DNA from: Pigmentiphaga sp.
GTDB taxonomy: Bacteria > Pseudomonadota > Gammaproteobacteria > Burkholderiales > Burkholderiaceae_B
Assembly (NCBI GenBank): GCA_023228945.1
Contig: JALOAI010000032.1
Location: forward strand, 1 to 47,347
Direction of reading: 5' to 3'
DNA: 47,347 nt
The notes under the pieces are model-generated. The model made no database searches and was not told where the DNA came from. It saw only the letters and a list, made by a program, of their open reading frames with translations. The stretch's first letter is position 1. Every line of letters starts with the position of its first letter. This document shows, piece by piece, positions 17,659 to 26,100 of this stretch. Made by a program: the position numbers and the translations under genes.

Positions 17659-19232
17659 GCCTCGTCCCCGGCCTCCTGGGCGCGCAGGCGAAAGCGCTGG
17701 ATCTTGCCCGTTGCGGTTTTGGGGAGATCGTCGACGAAGGCGATCTGGCGGGGATACTTGTGCGGCGCCAGCCGGCTCTTGACGAAAGCCTTCAGTTCGT
17801 CATCGAGGTGGACCGGAGTCACGGTAAGGTTCTGGCGCAACACGACGAAGGCCTTGGTGCGCGTCAGGCCGTTTTGGTCGGTGATGCCGATGACCGCGGC
17901 TTCGAGCACGGCTTCGTGCTGCACCAGGGTGGCCTCGACCTCGAACGGCGAGACATACTGGCCGCTGACCTTCAGCATATCGTCGGAGCGGCCGGCGTAG
18001 GTGTAGTAGCCATCGGCGTCGCAGCTGTACTTGTCGCCGCTTTTGGTCCATTCGCCCTGGAACGTGGCGCGCGAGCGTTCGCGATCCTGCCAGTACATGA
18101 GGGCGGAACTGGGACCCTTGATGTAGAGATCGCCGATTTCGCCCACCGGCACCGGGTTGCCTTCTTCGTCGCGCAGCTCCACTTCGTAGCCGTCGACGGG
18201 CTTGCCGGTGGTGCCATAGCGAACGTCGCCCGGCCGGTTGGACAGGAAAATGTGCAGCATTTCGGTGGAGCCGATGCCGTCGATGATCTCGCTGCCAAAA
18301 TGTGCGGTAAAGCGCTCGCCGATGTCGCTCGGCAGGGCTTCGCCGGCCGACGAGCACAGCCGCAGCGCAACCTGCTCGCGCGCGGGGAGGTCGGGCGAGG
18401 CCAGCATGGCCGCATAACCGGTGGGCGCGCCGCAGAAGATGGTGGGCTGGTGTTGCACCATCTGCTGGAAGCAGGCTTCCGGCGTGGGGCGGCCGGGCAG
18501 CAGCACCACGGCGGCGCCCACGCTGAGCGGAAATGACAGCGCATTGCCCAGGCCATAGGCGAAGAACAGCTTGGCCGCCGAAAATACGGTGTCGGATTCC
18601 GTCATGCCCAGCACGGGCTCGGCGTAGAGCTTGGCCGTCCACCAGGGGTTGGCGTGGGTGTGCACGGTGCCTTTGGGCGTACCGGTGGAACCCGAGGAGT
18701 AAAGCCAGAACGCGGCTTCGTCGGCCAGGGTGGCGGCGGGATGTTCGGCGGGCGTTTGCGACGCCAGGAAAGCGCGGAGGTCGAGGCTGTTGTCGGGGAG
18801 TTCGCCGGTGGGGCGGGAGACCAGCACATGGCGGACCTCGTGGCGCGACTGCCGCATGGCTTCGGTAAGCACCGGCAGGAGGGCTCCCGAGACCAGGCAA
18901 GCCCGGGCCCGGCAATGGCCGAGCATATAGGCGTAGTCTTTGGCGGTGAGCAAAGTGTTGACCGCAACCGGAACGATGCCGGCATAGAGCGCGCCGAGAA
19001 AAGCCACCGGCCAATCGATACAGTCGTGCATCAACAGCAGCACACGCTCCTCGCGGCGGATTCCCAGCGCCTGCAAACCGGCGGCCACGCGGCGAATGCC
19101 ATCCGCCAGATCACCATAGCTCAGCACGCCTTCGTCGTCGATGTAGGCGGTGCGATTGACGCGGGCAGCGTTGGTTTCAATCAGAAACTGGGCAAAATTG
19201 AATTGCCGGGGAGGAGTCGTGGCTGTGCTCAT
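17655..19232 (-). CDS. Benzoate--CoA ligase family protein
   Basis: Adenylates an aromatic acid and joins it to coenzyme A, the entry step of the box (epoxybenzoyl-CoA) and anaerobic benzoate routes. The 525-residue protein has the AMP-binding loop YSSGSTGTPKGTVH (178-191), the motif YGTTGKPVDGYEVELRDE and the catalytic C-terminal lysine in PKTATGKIQR. Overall it resembles BclA/BadA-type ligases. The ATG at 19232 is preferred because AGGTGG just upstream is a good ribosome binding site; a GTG at 19244 lies inside that site. It is the first gene of a seven-gene operon and sits downstream of the TGCA-N6-TGCA palindrome. Substrate may be benzoate or a substituted benzoate. Confidence 0.88.
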   Translation of the reverse strand: MSTATTPPRQFNFAQFLIETNAARVNRTAYIDDEGVLSYGDLADGIRRVAAGLQALGIRREERVLLLMHDCIDWPVAFLGALYAGIVPVAVNTLLTAKDYAYMLGHCRARACLVSGALLPVLTEAMRQSRHEVRHVLVSRPTGELPDNSLDLRAFLASQTPAEHPAATLADEAAFWLYSSGSTGTPKGTVHTHANPWWTAKLYAEPVLGMTESDTVFSAAKLFFAYGLGNALSFPLSVGAAVVLLPGRPTPEACFQQMVQHQPTIFCGAPTGYAAMLASPDLPAREQVALRLCSSAGEALPSDIGERFTAHFGSEIIDGIGSTEMLHIFLSNRPGDVRYGTTGKPVDGYEVELRDEEGNPVPVGEIGDLYIKGPSSALMYWQDRERSRATFQGEWTKSGDKYSCDADGYYTYAGRSDDMLKVSGQYVSPFEVEATLVQHEAVLEAAVIGITDQNGLTRTKAFVVLRQNLTVTPVHLDDELKAFVKSRLAPHKYPRQIAFVDDLPKTATGKIQRFRLRAQEAGDEA

Positions 19233-19288
19233 GGGGGAATCCACCTGTGAATATCACGCAAGGCGGCTATGCAGGAATATGTTGGATC

Positions 19289-19304
19289 ATGCACTATCGT
19301 GCAT
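19289..19304. promoter_or_regulatory. TGCA-N6-TGCA palindrome, BoxR/BzdR-like operator
   Basis: ATGCACTATCGTGCAT is a perfect inverted repeat (arms of six, spacer TATC) that contains TGCA-N6-TGCA. This is the layout described for operators of the benzoyl-CoA-responsive regulators BoxR and BzdR. It lies about 57 bases upstream of the chosen ligase start, where a promoter would be expected. No regulator gene of that family is in the window. Function is inferred from the pattern and context. Confidence 0.5.
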
Positions 19305-19361
19305 AAAAAGTAACGATATCCGCCACACCGGAAACGAGTCAAGAAAAATACTGCATGCTCG

Positions 19362-19604
19362 GGAAAACCCCAGGATGGGCTGGAACGCCCAGGTGGGATC
19401 ATCCTACACCGCATTTCCGATTGTCGGTGGGGCGGTGGGCAGTACGCCGGATCAGGAAAAACCCCAGGATTGGCGGCACGCCATCGTCACACGACGGGGG
19501 CCATCACCACCTGGCCAGGCACTAGCAACCCGGCCCGCGCGCACCGCCGCCCGGGAGCGCGGGCGACGAGAGGCATTTCGGCCCCGCCGGAGGTGGGGCC
19601 GAAA
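19362..19604. other. Intergenic stretch upstream of the ligase: direct repeat and stem-loop
   Basis: The 394-base gap 19245-19638 holds no gene I can support. It contains an imperfect direct repeat of GGAAAACCCCAGGAT at about 19362-19376 and 19455-19470. It also holds a perfect 10-base stem, TTTCGGCCCC at 19576-19585 with GGGGCCGAAA at 19595-19604. The stem is 34 bases past the end of the stress protein gene and may end its transcript, though no run of T follows on that strand. It separates the stress gene from the catabolic operon promoter. Confidence 0.55.
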
Positions 19605-19638
19605 GGGTTGCCGGCGGCGTGTGCCGTCTTGGATCGGG

Positions 19639-20532
19639 TTAGTCGACCTGGCCGGCCATCAGGACATCGCCGTGCGCATGGTTGAGTACATGGCGGGCAA
19701 CGCTGCCCACGGCGAGTTCGCTGAGGGGATCTTGGGCATGGCGGCCGAGGACGATGAGATCGCAGTCTTGCTCATGCTCGTGTTCGAGGATGCGATGGCT
19801 GGGTTCCCCGGTTTCGAGGATTCCCGTGACGGGAAGCCCGGCGGCGCGGCATTGTTCGAGCAGGGCGTCCATGTCGGTGCGGGCCCGGGTTTCGACCTTG
19901 CGGCGCAAGTCGCTGACGGTTTCGGCGGCGAGGCCCGCGCCGCGGAGCCGTTCTTCGAACGGGATCTGGTGCACATGCAGGGCGGTGATCTGGGCATTCG
20001 GTGCGAGATCGTGGGCCAGTTGCAGGGCGGGCAGGGAGCGCGACGAGAAGTCGACGGCGACGAGCGGCCGATGATAGGTGTCGCGCGGCGAGTGGCGCAC
20101 CACCAGCAGCGGCTTGCGGCTGCGGGCGAGCAGGCGTTCGGGCGTGGAGCCCAGCAGGGCGTGGCGCACGAAGCCCAGGCCCCGCGCGCCCAGGACGATG
20201 AGATCGGGATCGGTATCGGCGATGGCGCCCATGATGGCGCGGATGACGCGTCCGGTGTCGAGGCGGCGCTGGGCCGCGATGCCGTAGGTGGACTGCACGG
20301 CCGCCAGGAGTTTATCGACCTGCTGATGCGCGTTTTGCACGATGTCGTCGAGTTGGCGCCGGTTCATGGATTCGACGATGCTGTCGAACAAGGCCATGGC
20401 GCCCTGATCGATGACGTGTTGCACGGTGAGCTCGGCCTGATGCTCGCGGGCGAGCCAGGCGGCGCGGTAAACGGCGTGGCGGGCCGGGGTGGACAAATCC
20501 GTGGCGGTGAGAATACGGCGGATACTGGACAT
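19639..20532 (-). CDS. Tandem-domain universal stress protein
   Basis: A 297-residue cytoplasmic protein made of two UspA domains in tandem. The first runs about 1-148 and ends with the nucleotide-binding pattern GARGLGFVRHALLGSTPERL. The second runs about 155-297 with GRHAQDPLSELAVGSVARHV, which keeps the glycines but lacks the full pattern. The start at 20532 has a strong AGGAGA site; an upstream extension to 20649 is open but unsupported. Such proteins bind ATP and help survival under starvation or respiratory stress. It is divergent from the BON protein gene, and the 267-base gap between them should carry both promoters. Confidence 0.9.
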   Translation of the reverse strand: MSSIRRILTATDLSTPARHAVYRAAWLAREHQAELTVQHVIDQGAMALFDSIVESMNRRQLDDIVQNAHQQVDKLLAAVQSTYGIAAQRRLDTGRVIRAIMGAIADTDPDLIVLGARGLGFVRHALLGSTPERLLARSRKPLLVVRHSPRDTYHRPLVAVDFSSRSLPALQLAHDLAPNAQITALHVHQIPFEERLRGAGLAAETVSDLRRKVETRARTDMDALLEQCRAAGLPVTGILETGEPSHRILEHEHEQDCDLIVLGRHAQDPLSELAVGSVARHVLNHAHGDVLMAGQVD

Positions 20533-20799
20533 GATGGTCTCCTGGCCCGGTGGAAGCCCGGCTGAGGGCTGAGGTGGTCGGGACTTCGATGGTGCCATAC
20601 ATCGACGGAGTCGCCAATCAACGGTTCGTCGCCGCTTGATCTCGCTCAAGGGGCTCGTGCCAGCCGACGCCTACAGGGATTTCGGGCTTGCCGGACATAA
20701 CTCGCGCGGTGGCCGCCCTAAGCTAAAGCAACACGGCGGACGCAGTTGCGCAACCTGCCGGATATTTCCGGTTATCCATCCCCTTCAGGAGAGTCCATC

Positions 20800-21138
20800 A
20801 TGAAAACCTCTCACCTTGTTATGGCCGGCGTGGCCGCGTTGATGATGAGCGGCCCGCTCCATGCCGCGGGCCAGGCGCCCGCGGGCGAGCGTTCCAACGT
20901 GCAGGCCGCTGAACAGTTCATCGAAGATAGTGTGATCACCGCCGAGGTCAAGGGTCGTTTTGCCGGCGACGATCAGGTCAGCGCCTTGGCCATCAGCGTG
21001 GAAACGCAAAACGGTGAAGTGCAATTGTCGGGTTTTTCCACATCTCCCGCCGAGAAGGCCAGGGCGGAGGAAATTGCGCTATCGGTCGATGGGGTAAAGG
21101 CGGTGCGTAACGACATCGTGGTGCGCGCGGGAGGCTGA
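20800..21138 (+). CDS. Small periplasmic BON-domain protein
   Basis: A 112-residue protein with a Sec signal peptide (MKTSHLVMAGVAALMMSGPLHA, cleavage near 22) followed by one BON domain (SVITAEVKGRFAGDDQVSAL to DGVKAVRNDIVV). It resembles OsmY-like single-BON proteins, which sit in the periplasm and are often induced by osmotic or stationary-phase stress. CAGGAGAG precedes the ATG. The frame is open to 20746, but the signal peptide fixes the start at 20800. The neighbouring stress protein and signalling genes fit a stress role. The ligand of the BON domain is unknown. Confidence 0.88.
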   Translation: MKTSHLVMAGVAALMMSGPLHAAGQAPAGERSNVQAAEQFIEDSVITAEVKGRFAGDDQVSALAISVETQNGEVQLSGFSTSPAEKARAEEIALSVDGVKAVRNDIVVRAGG

Positions 21139-21322
21139 TCCGCTGCGGCGGATCGGCGAGGCGGCTCCGGCCCCCGCGCGGGCAACGCCTCACAGCCGGT
21201 GCGCCGTTGCCTGCGGGTACCGGCCCGCCCCGTGCAAAGTGGAACCCACGGTCGCCTCGAAGACGGCTGCTAGAATGAATGGGGTGCCCAAGGGCGAGCC
21301 CGTGCCGGAGACCCGTACTCAT

Positions 21323-22771
21323 ATGTCTGGCCCTTCTCTGTTTTCCCGCTGGTGGCGCGGCGCCGTGCCGGAGCCCCGCCTGCCGCGGGACGCCGAACCG
21401 ATTCGTGACGCTCGATGGCGTGCGGCGAACCGGCCCCGACCGGCCGTTTTGCTCAGTCTGATCGCGCTTGGCTTTGTCCTGGGTTTGGCCTGGCTGGTGG
21501 TGAGCCAGTTCCAGTCGGCAAGCAGCCAAGATGCCTTTTCGGTCCTTAGGGCGCAATCCGACCGTACGCAGCAGCTCGATGCGCTGCTGGTGCGCGTGCT
21601 GGATGCCGAGTCGGGTGTCCGCGGTTATTTGCTCACCGAAGACCCGCTGTTGCTGCGGCCTTTGCATGAAGGCCGGGGAGAGGTCGACGAGGCCTTGCGG
21701 GCCTTGCGTACGGATGCCCGCCAGCGCGGGATCTCCGAGCAGCCCATCGATCAGCTCGAAGCGGCAATCAATGCGCGCTGGGCCCGCCTGACCCACGTGG
21801 TAACGCAGCGCAGCCAGCCCCCGTCGCGCGTGCCCGATCATCCCACGGGCGCGGAGCTCACTTCCGCCATCCGCGCGCAACTGACCGAGATGCGCGCCGA
21901 AACCGTCAAGGAAATCAACTCCGCCCTGTCGCACTCCTTCGATCGCTTCGCCCAGGCCAGGGGGCGCAACCTGGCCCTGGGATTGGGCATCCTGGTGTTG
22001 CTGGCATTGCTGGTGATCATGGGGCTTCGGGAAGAACGGCTGCGGCGCAGCCTATCCGACATGCTGCACTCCGAGAACGAGCGTTTGCAGCGCCAGGTGG
22101 CGGCGCGTACCGCCGAGCTCAGCGACCTCGCCACCTACCTGACCAACACCCGCGAAGCCGAACAGGAGCGTCTGGCGCGCGAACTGCACGACGAGCTGGG
22201 CTCCCTGCTGACCGCCGCCAAGCTGGATGCCAGTTGGATAGCGCGCAAACTTCCGGCCGATGCCATGGTGCCGCTCAAGTCGCGCTTCGATCGTTTGTTC
22301 GATACCCTGGGGCAGGTCATCGCGCTCAAGCGCAAGGTCGTGGCCAACCTGCGCCCGCCGCTATTGTCGGATCTCGGCCTGATGGAGGCCCTGCGTTCCT
22401 TGGCCCACTCCGGAGGCGTGGGCGAAGGTGACGGCGAGGTGAGGCTGCATTTCCCCGCGGAACTCCCATCGCTTGCGCCCGATGTGTCGCTGGCGCTCTA
22501 TCGTATCGCCCAGGAGGCACTCACCAATGCCCGCCGCTATGCCCAGGCAAGCGAAGTCGACATCTTCTTGCAGGTGCTCGATGATCGGCTCGTGCTCGAG
22601 GTGCGGGACAACGGCGTGGGCTTCGAGCCTGGCAAACGCCAAAGCAATCGGCATGGTCTGGTAGGCATGGCGCACCGGGCCCAGATGCTGGCCGGCGAAC
22701 TACAAGTGTGCAGCGCTCCCGGCCGCGGAACGACGATACGGGTCAGTGTTCCGCGCGAAAAATGGTGCTAG
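21323..22771 (+). CDS. CHASE3-domain sensor histidine kinase, NarX/LuxR-pathway type
   Basis: Inner-membrane sensor kinase of about 482 residues. A first transmembrane segment (VLLSLIALGFVLGLAWLVV) is followed by a CHASE3 periplasmic domain (VLDAESGVRGYLLTEDPLLL). A second segment (LALGLGILVLLALLVIMGL) leads to a HisKA_3 dimerisation domain with phosphoacceptor His289 in RELHDELGS. The HATPase domain has IAQEALTNARRYA and VRDNGVGFEP. HisKA_3 kinases pair with NarL-type regulators, and one is encoded convergently at 23276-23929. The start is uncertain: GTG at 21239 and ATG at 21275 are in frame, but TAGAAT at 21271-21276 could be a promoter -10, favouring 21323. Confidence 0.87.
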   Translation: MSGPSLFSRWWRGAVPEPRLPRDAEPIRDARWRAANRPRPAVLLSLIALGFVLGLAWLVVSQFQSASSQDAFSVLRAQSDRTQQLDALLVRVLDAESGVRGYLLTEDPLLLRPLHEGRGEVDEALRALRTDARQRGISEQPIDQLEAAINARWARLTHVVTQRSQPPSRVPDHPTGAELTSAIRAQLTEMRAETVKEINSALSHSFDRFAQARGRNLALGLGILVLLALLVIMGLREERLRRSLSDMLHSENERLQRQVAARTAELSDLATYLTNTREAEQERLARELHDELGSLLTAAKLDASWIARKLPADAMVPLKSRFDRLFDTLGQVIALKRKVVANLRPPLLSDLGLMEALRSLAHSGGVGEGDGEVRLHFPAELPSLAPDVSLALYRIAQEALTNARRYAQASEVDIFLQVLDDRLVLEVRDNGVGFEPGKRQSNRHGLVGMAHRAQMLAGELQVCSAPGRGTTIRVSVPREKWC

Positions 22772-22787
22772 GCGCGCAGCCTGGGTT

Positions 22788-23279
22788 TTATTTGCGGGAA
22801 TTGGGGCCGCCAAAGCCATCGTAGCCGTCCAGATTGGCCGGGCCGCCGCCATCGCGCCCGTCGTGGCCGTCGGGGCGGATGTGGCGTTGCGCCGTTTCCT
22901 GGACGAAATCGAGCAGTTCGTCGAGCTGCAGCGATTTATCGAAAAAATGCTGTACGCCGAGTGTTTTGCAACGGGCGCGCAGCACTTCATGGCCATAGTT
23001 GGAGAACACGGCGCGCACCGGGCGACCGTATCGGTTGGGTTCTTCACGGATGTGCCGCAGCACGCCCAGGCCGCTGCCTTCGCGCAGTTCCAGATCGACG
23101 ATGAGCAGATCGATCGGCTGCTGCTCCAGCTCTTGCAACGCGGTGGGCTCGTCGGGCGCGGTGGCCGCGACTTCCACATGGTCCAATTCGTCCAGCATGT
23201 CGCGCAACATGGCCGACAACATGGCGGAGTCCTCGACCAGCAGGACGTGCAGGGAGGCGCCGGTGCTGGAACGGATCAT
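22788..23279 (-). CDS. Stand-alone receiver-domain protein
   Basis: A 163-residue single CheY-like receiver. The acidic pocket includes Glu16 and Asp17, the phosphoacceptor is Asp62 in DLLIVDLELREGSG, Ser93 takes the switch position and Lys115 is the conserved lysine. There is no DNA-binding domain. The last 30 residues are Gly/Asp-rich (GHDGRDGGGPANLDGYDG) and look disordered. The gene overlaps the NarL-type regulator by four bases and ends 16 bases from the convergent kinase gene. It may compete for phosphate from the kinase or carry the signal to another protein; both are inferences. Confidence 0.87.
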   Translation of the reverse strand: MIRSSTGASLHVLLVEDSAMLSAMLRDMLDELDHVEVAATAPDEPTALQELEQQPIDLLIVDLELREGSGLGVLRHIREEPNRYGRPVRAVFSNYGHEVLRARCKTLGVQHFFDKSLQLDELLDFVQETAQRHIRPDGHDGRDGGGPANLDGYDGFGGPNSRK

Positions 23280-23929
23280 GCCTGCTCCGCAAGTTCATCC
23301 GGGAGCAGGCCATGCCGAATGGCATAAGCGGCCAACTCGGCATTACTCGTGACAGAGAGCTTTTCCAGCAGGCGGGTGCGATAGGTGCTGATGGTTTTGG
23401 CGCTGAGGTTGAGCGAGGTGGCGATGACGCTCACCGATTCGCCACGCGCCAGCCGCAGGAACACCTGGAGCTCCCGGTCGGACAGGCGTTCGTGCGCCGC
23501 TTGCGTTCCGCCTTCGGCCAACTCGCGCGCCAGAAGGTCGGTGGCGCGGGTGGAGAGATAGCGCCTTCCTCGCGACACCGCGTGGATGGCGTTGAGCAGC
23601 TCCTCACGGCTGCAATCTTTGCACAAGTAACCGCTGGCGCCATGGCGCAGCATGGCCATGGCGTAGCGCTCTTCGGGAAACCCCGAAAGAACCAGCACGT
23701 GAAGCTCGGGATAATGCTGGCGGGCGTGGCGCAGCAGGTCGACTCCGCTCTGTCCGGGCAGAGAGAGATCGAGCAGAAGGACGTCGGGCGATTGCTGTCT
23801 TAGCTGCTCGGTGGCCTCTTCGGCGGAGGCGGCCTCGAACACGAACTCAAGGCCCAGCTCGTCGGCCAGCATTTCACGAAAGCCGGCACGAACGATCTGG
23901 TGGTCATCGACAATGGCGAGTTTTAGCAT
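23276..23929 (-). CDS. NarL/LuxR-type response regulator
   Basis: A 217-residue transcription factor: receiver domain 1-120 with Asp8 and Asp9, phosphoacceptor Asp54 and Lys104, then a LuxR-type helix-turn-helix at about 145-210 (LSDRELQVFLRLARGESVSVIA, NLSAKTISTYRTRLLEKL). It resembles UvrY/GacA-like and FixJ-like regulators. The likely partner is the CHASE3 kinase encoded convergently. It overlaps the stand-alone receiver gene by four bases and follows the DUF1328 gene by 24 bases, so the three minus-strand genes may share a transcript. Target promoters cannot be read here. Confidence 0.92.
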   Translation of the reverse strand: MLKLAIVDDHQIVRAGFREMLADELGLEFVFEAASAEEATEQLRQQSPDVLLLDLSLPGQSGVDLLRHARQHYPELHVLVLSGFPEERYAMAMLRHGASGYLCKDCSREELLNAIHAVSRGRRYLSTRATDLLARELAEGGTQAAHERLSDRELQVFLRLARGESVSVIATSLNLSAKTISTYRTRLLEKLSVTSNAELAAYAIRHGLLPDELAEQA

Positions 23930-23953
23930 GGCTTTCCGGGGCGCCGGATACGA

Positions 23954-24118
23954 CTACCGCCCACGCATGAGATTGACGACAAAGCTGACAACGGCCAGGA
24001 TCAGGAAGATGAAGAACAGGATCTTGGCGATGCCGGCGGCTCCGGCGGCGATACCGCCAAAGCCGAAGATGGCGGCAATGATAGCAATGATGAAGAAGAC
24101 AACGGCATAGTGCAGCAT
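23954..24118 (-). CDS. DUF1328 (YtjA-type) small membrane protein
   Basis: A 54-residue, almost wholly hydrophobic protein with two predicted membrane helices (AVVFFIIAIIAAIFGFGGIA and AKILFFIFLILAVVSFVVNL). The Gly-rich turn between them and the MRGR end are typical of DUF1328. The start at 24118 has a GGGAG site upstream; a longer open frame to 24163 lacks the family N-terminus. Members are widespread in proteobacteria, often near stress genes, and have no settled function. It is the first gene of the minus-strand set with the two response regulators, and the IS-relic region begins just upstream. Confidence 0.88.
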   Translation of the reverse strand: MLHYAVVFFIIAIIAAIFGFGGIAAGAAGIAKILFFIFLILAVVSFVVNLMRGR

Positions 24119-24197
24119 GATTTTTTCTCCCAGGAGGGTGGGCAGCCAACGCCCTGGCAACAAGAATAGCGCCGCCGCCGTAGGACTGGGATAGGGG

Positions 24198-24400
24198 TTA
24201 ACTTAAAGGGATGTCAGTCGAATCTGACACAAAGCCGCCTCCCGGTAAGGTTTGGCGTCGCCCGCCGACGGCTTGGGCCAACTCCCTGCGCAGCCGGCTG
24301 TTCTCGGCTTCCGGCTCGCTGACGGGCCGACGCTCAGGCACCTCTCGCGCGAGTACGCTCCCTTCCTTGTCGGCCGCATCCCGTCTCGACAAGTTGCCCG
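24198..24400 (-). mobile_element. Possible IS3-type OrfA relic
   Basis: On the minus strand a short stretch reads SEPEAENSRLRRELAQA, which recalls the leucine-zipper end of IS3-family OrfA proteins. The reading frame is not intact and no other OrfA motif is clear. A short inverted repeat TGTCAG/CTGACA lies at 24212-24229. The call is weak and rests on one motif. Confidence 0.25.
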
Positions 24401-24416
24401 GTACGTGGCATCGAGA

Positions 24417-24545
24417 CGGGGTCAGTTCGGGTCTGCCGAGGTTCGCCACCGGGGACCGGCCAGGAGCACGGCACAGTTGCGCATGCTGCTTGCTCTGGCT
24501 AATCTCTGGCTGGTCTGTCGCAAACTGCAGGCGTGGCTGGCGTGA
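24417..24545 (+). mobile_element. IS5-type transposase relic (C-terminal fragment)
   Basis: The plus strand encodes, up to the TGA at 24543-24545, a C-terminal IS5-family transposase fragment: RGQFGSAEVRHRG, then STAQLRMLLALANLWLVCRK. The intact family reads like RQFGYVKVRYRG and NTAQLHMLFALANLWM. Nothing upstream continues the transposase, so this is only the last 42 codons. It lies upstream of the broken amidohydrolase and has the same orientation as the relic on its other side. From 24546 to 24708 I see no gene. Confidence 0.7.
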
Positions 24546-24708
24546 TGACGACCAAAATCCGCCCGGTGGATGAAAATCACCACGCCATTGTCCAGTGCTA
24601 CGGGAAAAGCGCATCGCGACTGGCATAAAAAACCCCTTCAAGCTAGCCGACGACTCGGGCCAGGAGCCGAGGCCACTTGTGCCGGCCATCCTTAAGAGAG
24701 AGTTGAAA

Positions 24709-26073
24709 ATGTGCATTTCTTTGAGAAGAAGCCCTGTTTCGGTCTCGCGGCTGTTCCGGAGCCTTGCGGTTGGCGCGTTGCTGGTATGGGGCTCTGCCGC
24801 CGCTTCTCCACAGGGCTGATCCACGATCGTCTTCGAGAATGTCCGCGTATTCGACGGAAAGTCCGATACTCTTTCCGAACCGACCAATGTTGTGGTCAGG
24901 GAAGGAAGGATCGCCTCGGTATCTGCCGCAGATGTTGACAAGACGGGCGCTCAGACGATCGATGGCGAAGGCAGAGTTCTGATGCCCGAACTGATCGACG
25001 CGCACTGGCACGCCATGCTGATCATGATACCGCCCGTTCCGGCCCTGTTCGATACGGGATATGCCAACATTGCGGCGGGCGTGCAGGCCGAAAGAACGCT
25101 GATGCGCGGTTTCACCACCGTGCGCGATGTCGGCGGCGCGAGCTTCGGCCTCAAGAGGGCCATCGACCAGGGGCTCGTGCCCGGTCCGCGCATCTACCCA
25201 TCGGGGGCCATGCTGACGGTGACAAGCGGCCATGGCGATTTCCGCAACCTCAATGATCTCCCCCGTCGACCGGGCCTCCTCACGCCGATGGAACAGATCG
25301 GCATGATCGCAGTGGTCGATAGCCCCGACGAGGTGCGCCTGCGCACCCGCGAGCAGTTGATGCAAGGCGCTTCCCAGATCAAGATGACCGCGGGCGGCGG
25401 CGTGGCTTCACCGTTCAGCCCGCTCGATGTCTCGACGTTCATCGATGCGGAAATTCGCGCGGCAGTCGAGGCGGCCGACAACTGGGGCACTTACGTCACG
25501 GTGCACGCCTATACGCCACGGGCGATCCGCACGGCGATCAACTCGGGCGTCAAGGTGATTGAACATGCGCAGCTGATCGACGATCCCACGGCGCAGCTGA
25601 TGGCAGACAAGGGTATTTGGCTGAGCGCGCAGCCCTTCGACGAGAGCATCGGCATGGGCCTTCCTGCTTCGTCGCTGGACAAGTTCCATCAAGTGCTCCA
25701 CGGCACGGACAACATATATACGTTTGCCAAGAAGTACGGGATCAAGACGGCTTTCGGCACCGACATCCTGTTCGCGCCTCCGCTGGCTGAGCGGCAGGGC
25801 GCACTCCTCGTCAATCTCCTCAAGTGGTACACCCCGGCCGAAGCGCTGAAAATGGCAACGGGCGACAATGGCGAGCTGCTATTGCTGACCGGGGAACGCA
25901 ATCCGTATCCCGGCAGGCTTGGCTTGATCCAGGAAGGCGCCTACGCGGACCTTTTGCTCGTTGATGGCAATCCGCTTGAAGATTTGAGCCTCGTGGCGAA
26001 TCCCGACCGGAATTTCGTGGTTATCATGAAGGACGGGAAGATCTACAAGAACTCCTTGTCGGGCAACGAATAA
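24709..26073 (+). pseudogene. Exported amidohydrolase, interrupted by an in-frame TGA
   Basis: An ATG at 24709 opens a signal peptide (SLAVGALLVWGSAAA) that ends at an in-frame TGA at 24817-24819. The same frame then resumes as STIVFENVRVFDGKSDTLS and runs 418 codons to 26073. Without the stop this would be a normal 454-residue secreted metal-dependent amidohydrolase of the imidazolonepropionase/Xaa-Pro dipeptidase-like group. Metal ligands are intact: HWH (38-40 counted from the GTG at 24892), Lys164 in IKMTAGGG, His205, His225 and Asp291 in FGTDILF. Internal initiation at GTG 24892 could give a 393-residue cytoplasmic form lacking the first beta strands. IS5-type relics lie on both sides, indicating acquisition by transfer. 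Confidence 0.8.
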
Positions 26074-26100
26074 CGCCCAGAAGCCCGAGCCCGAGTAACC

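Noticed and set aside
19150..20565. A 471-codon plus-strand frame across the ligase promoter and stress protein gene
   Set aside because: It runs antisense to a protein with two clear UspA domains and crosses a regulatory gap; it has no recognisable features.
20771..20779. TTATCCATC before the BON gene as a DnaA box
   Set aside because: It mismatches the consensus at the last positions and lies far from dnaA; a single chance match is expected.
24817..24819. TGA as selenocysteine or other recoded codon in the amidohydrolase
   Set aside because: The position is at the signal peptide boundary, not a catalytic site, and no selenocysteine-type hairpin is evident after it. A nonsense change next to IS relics is simpler.
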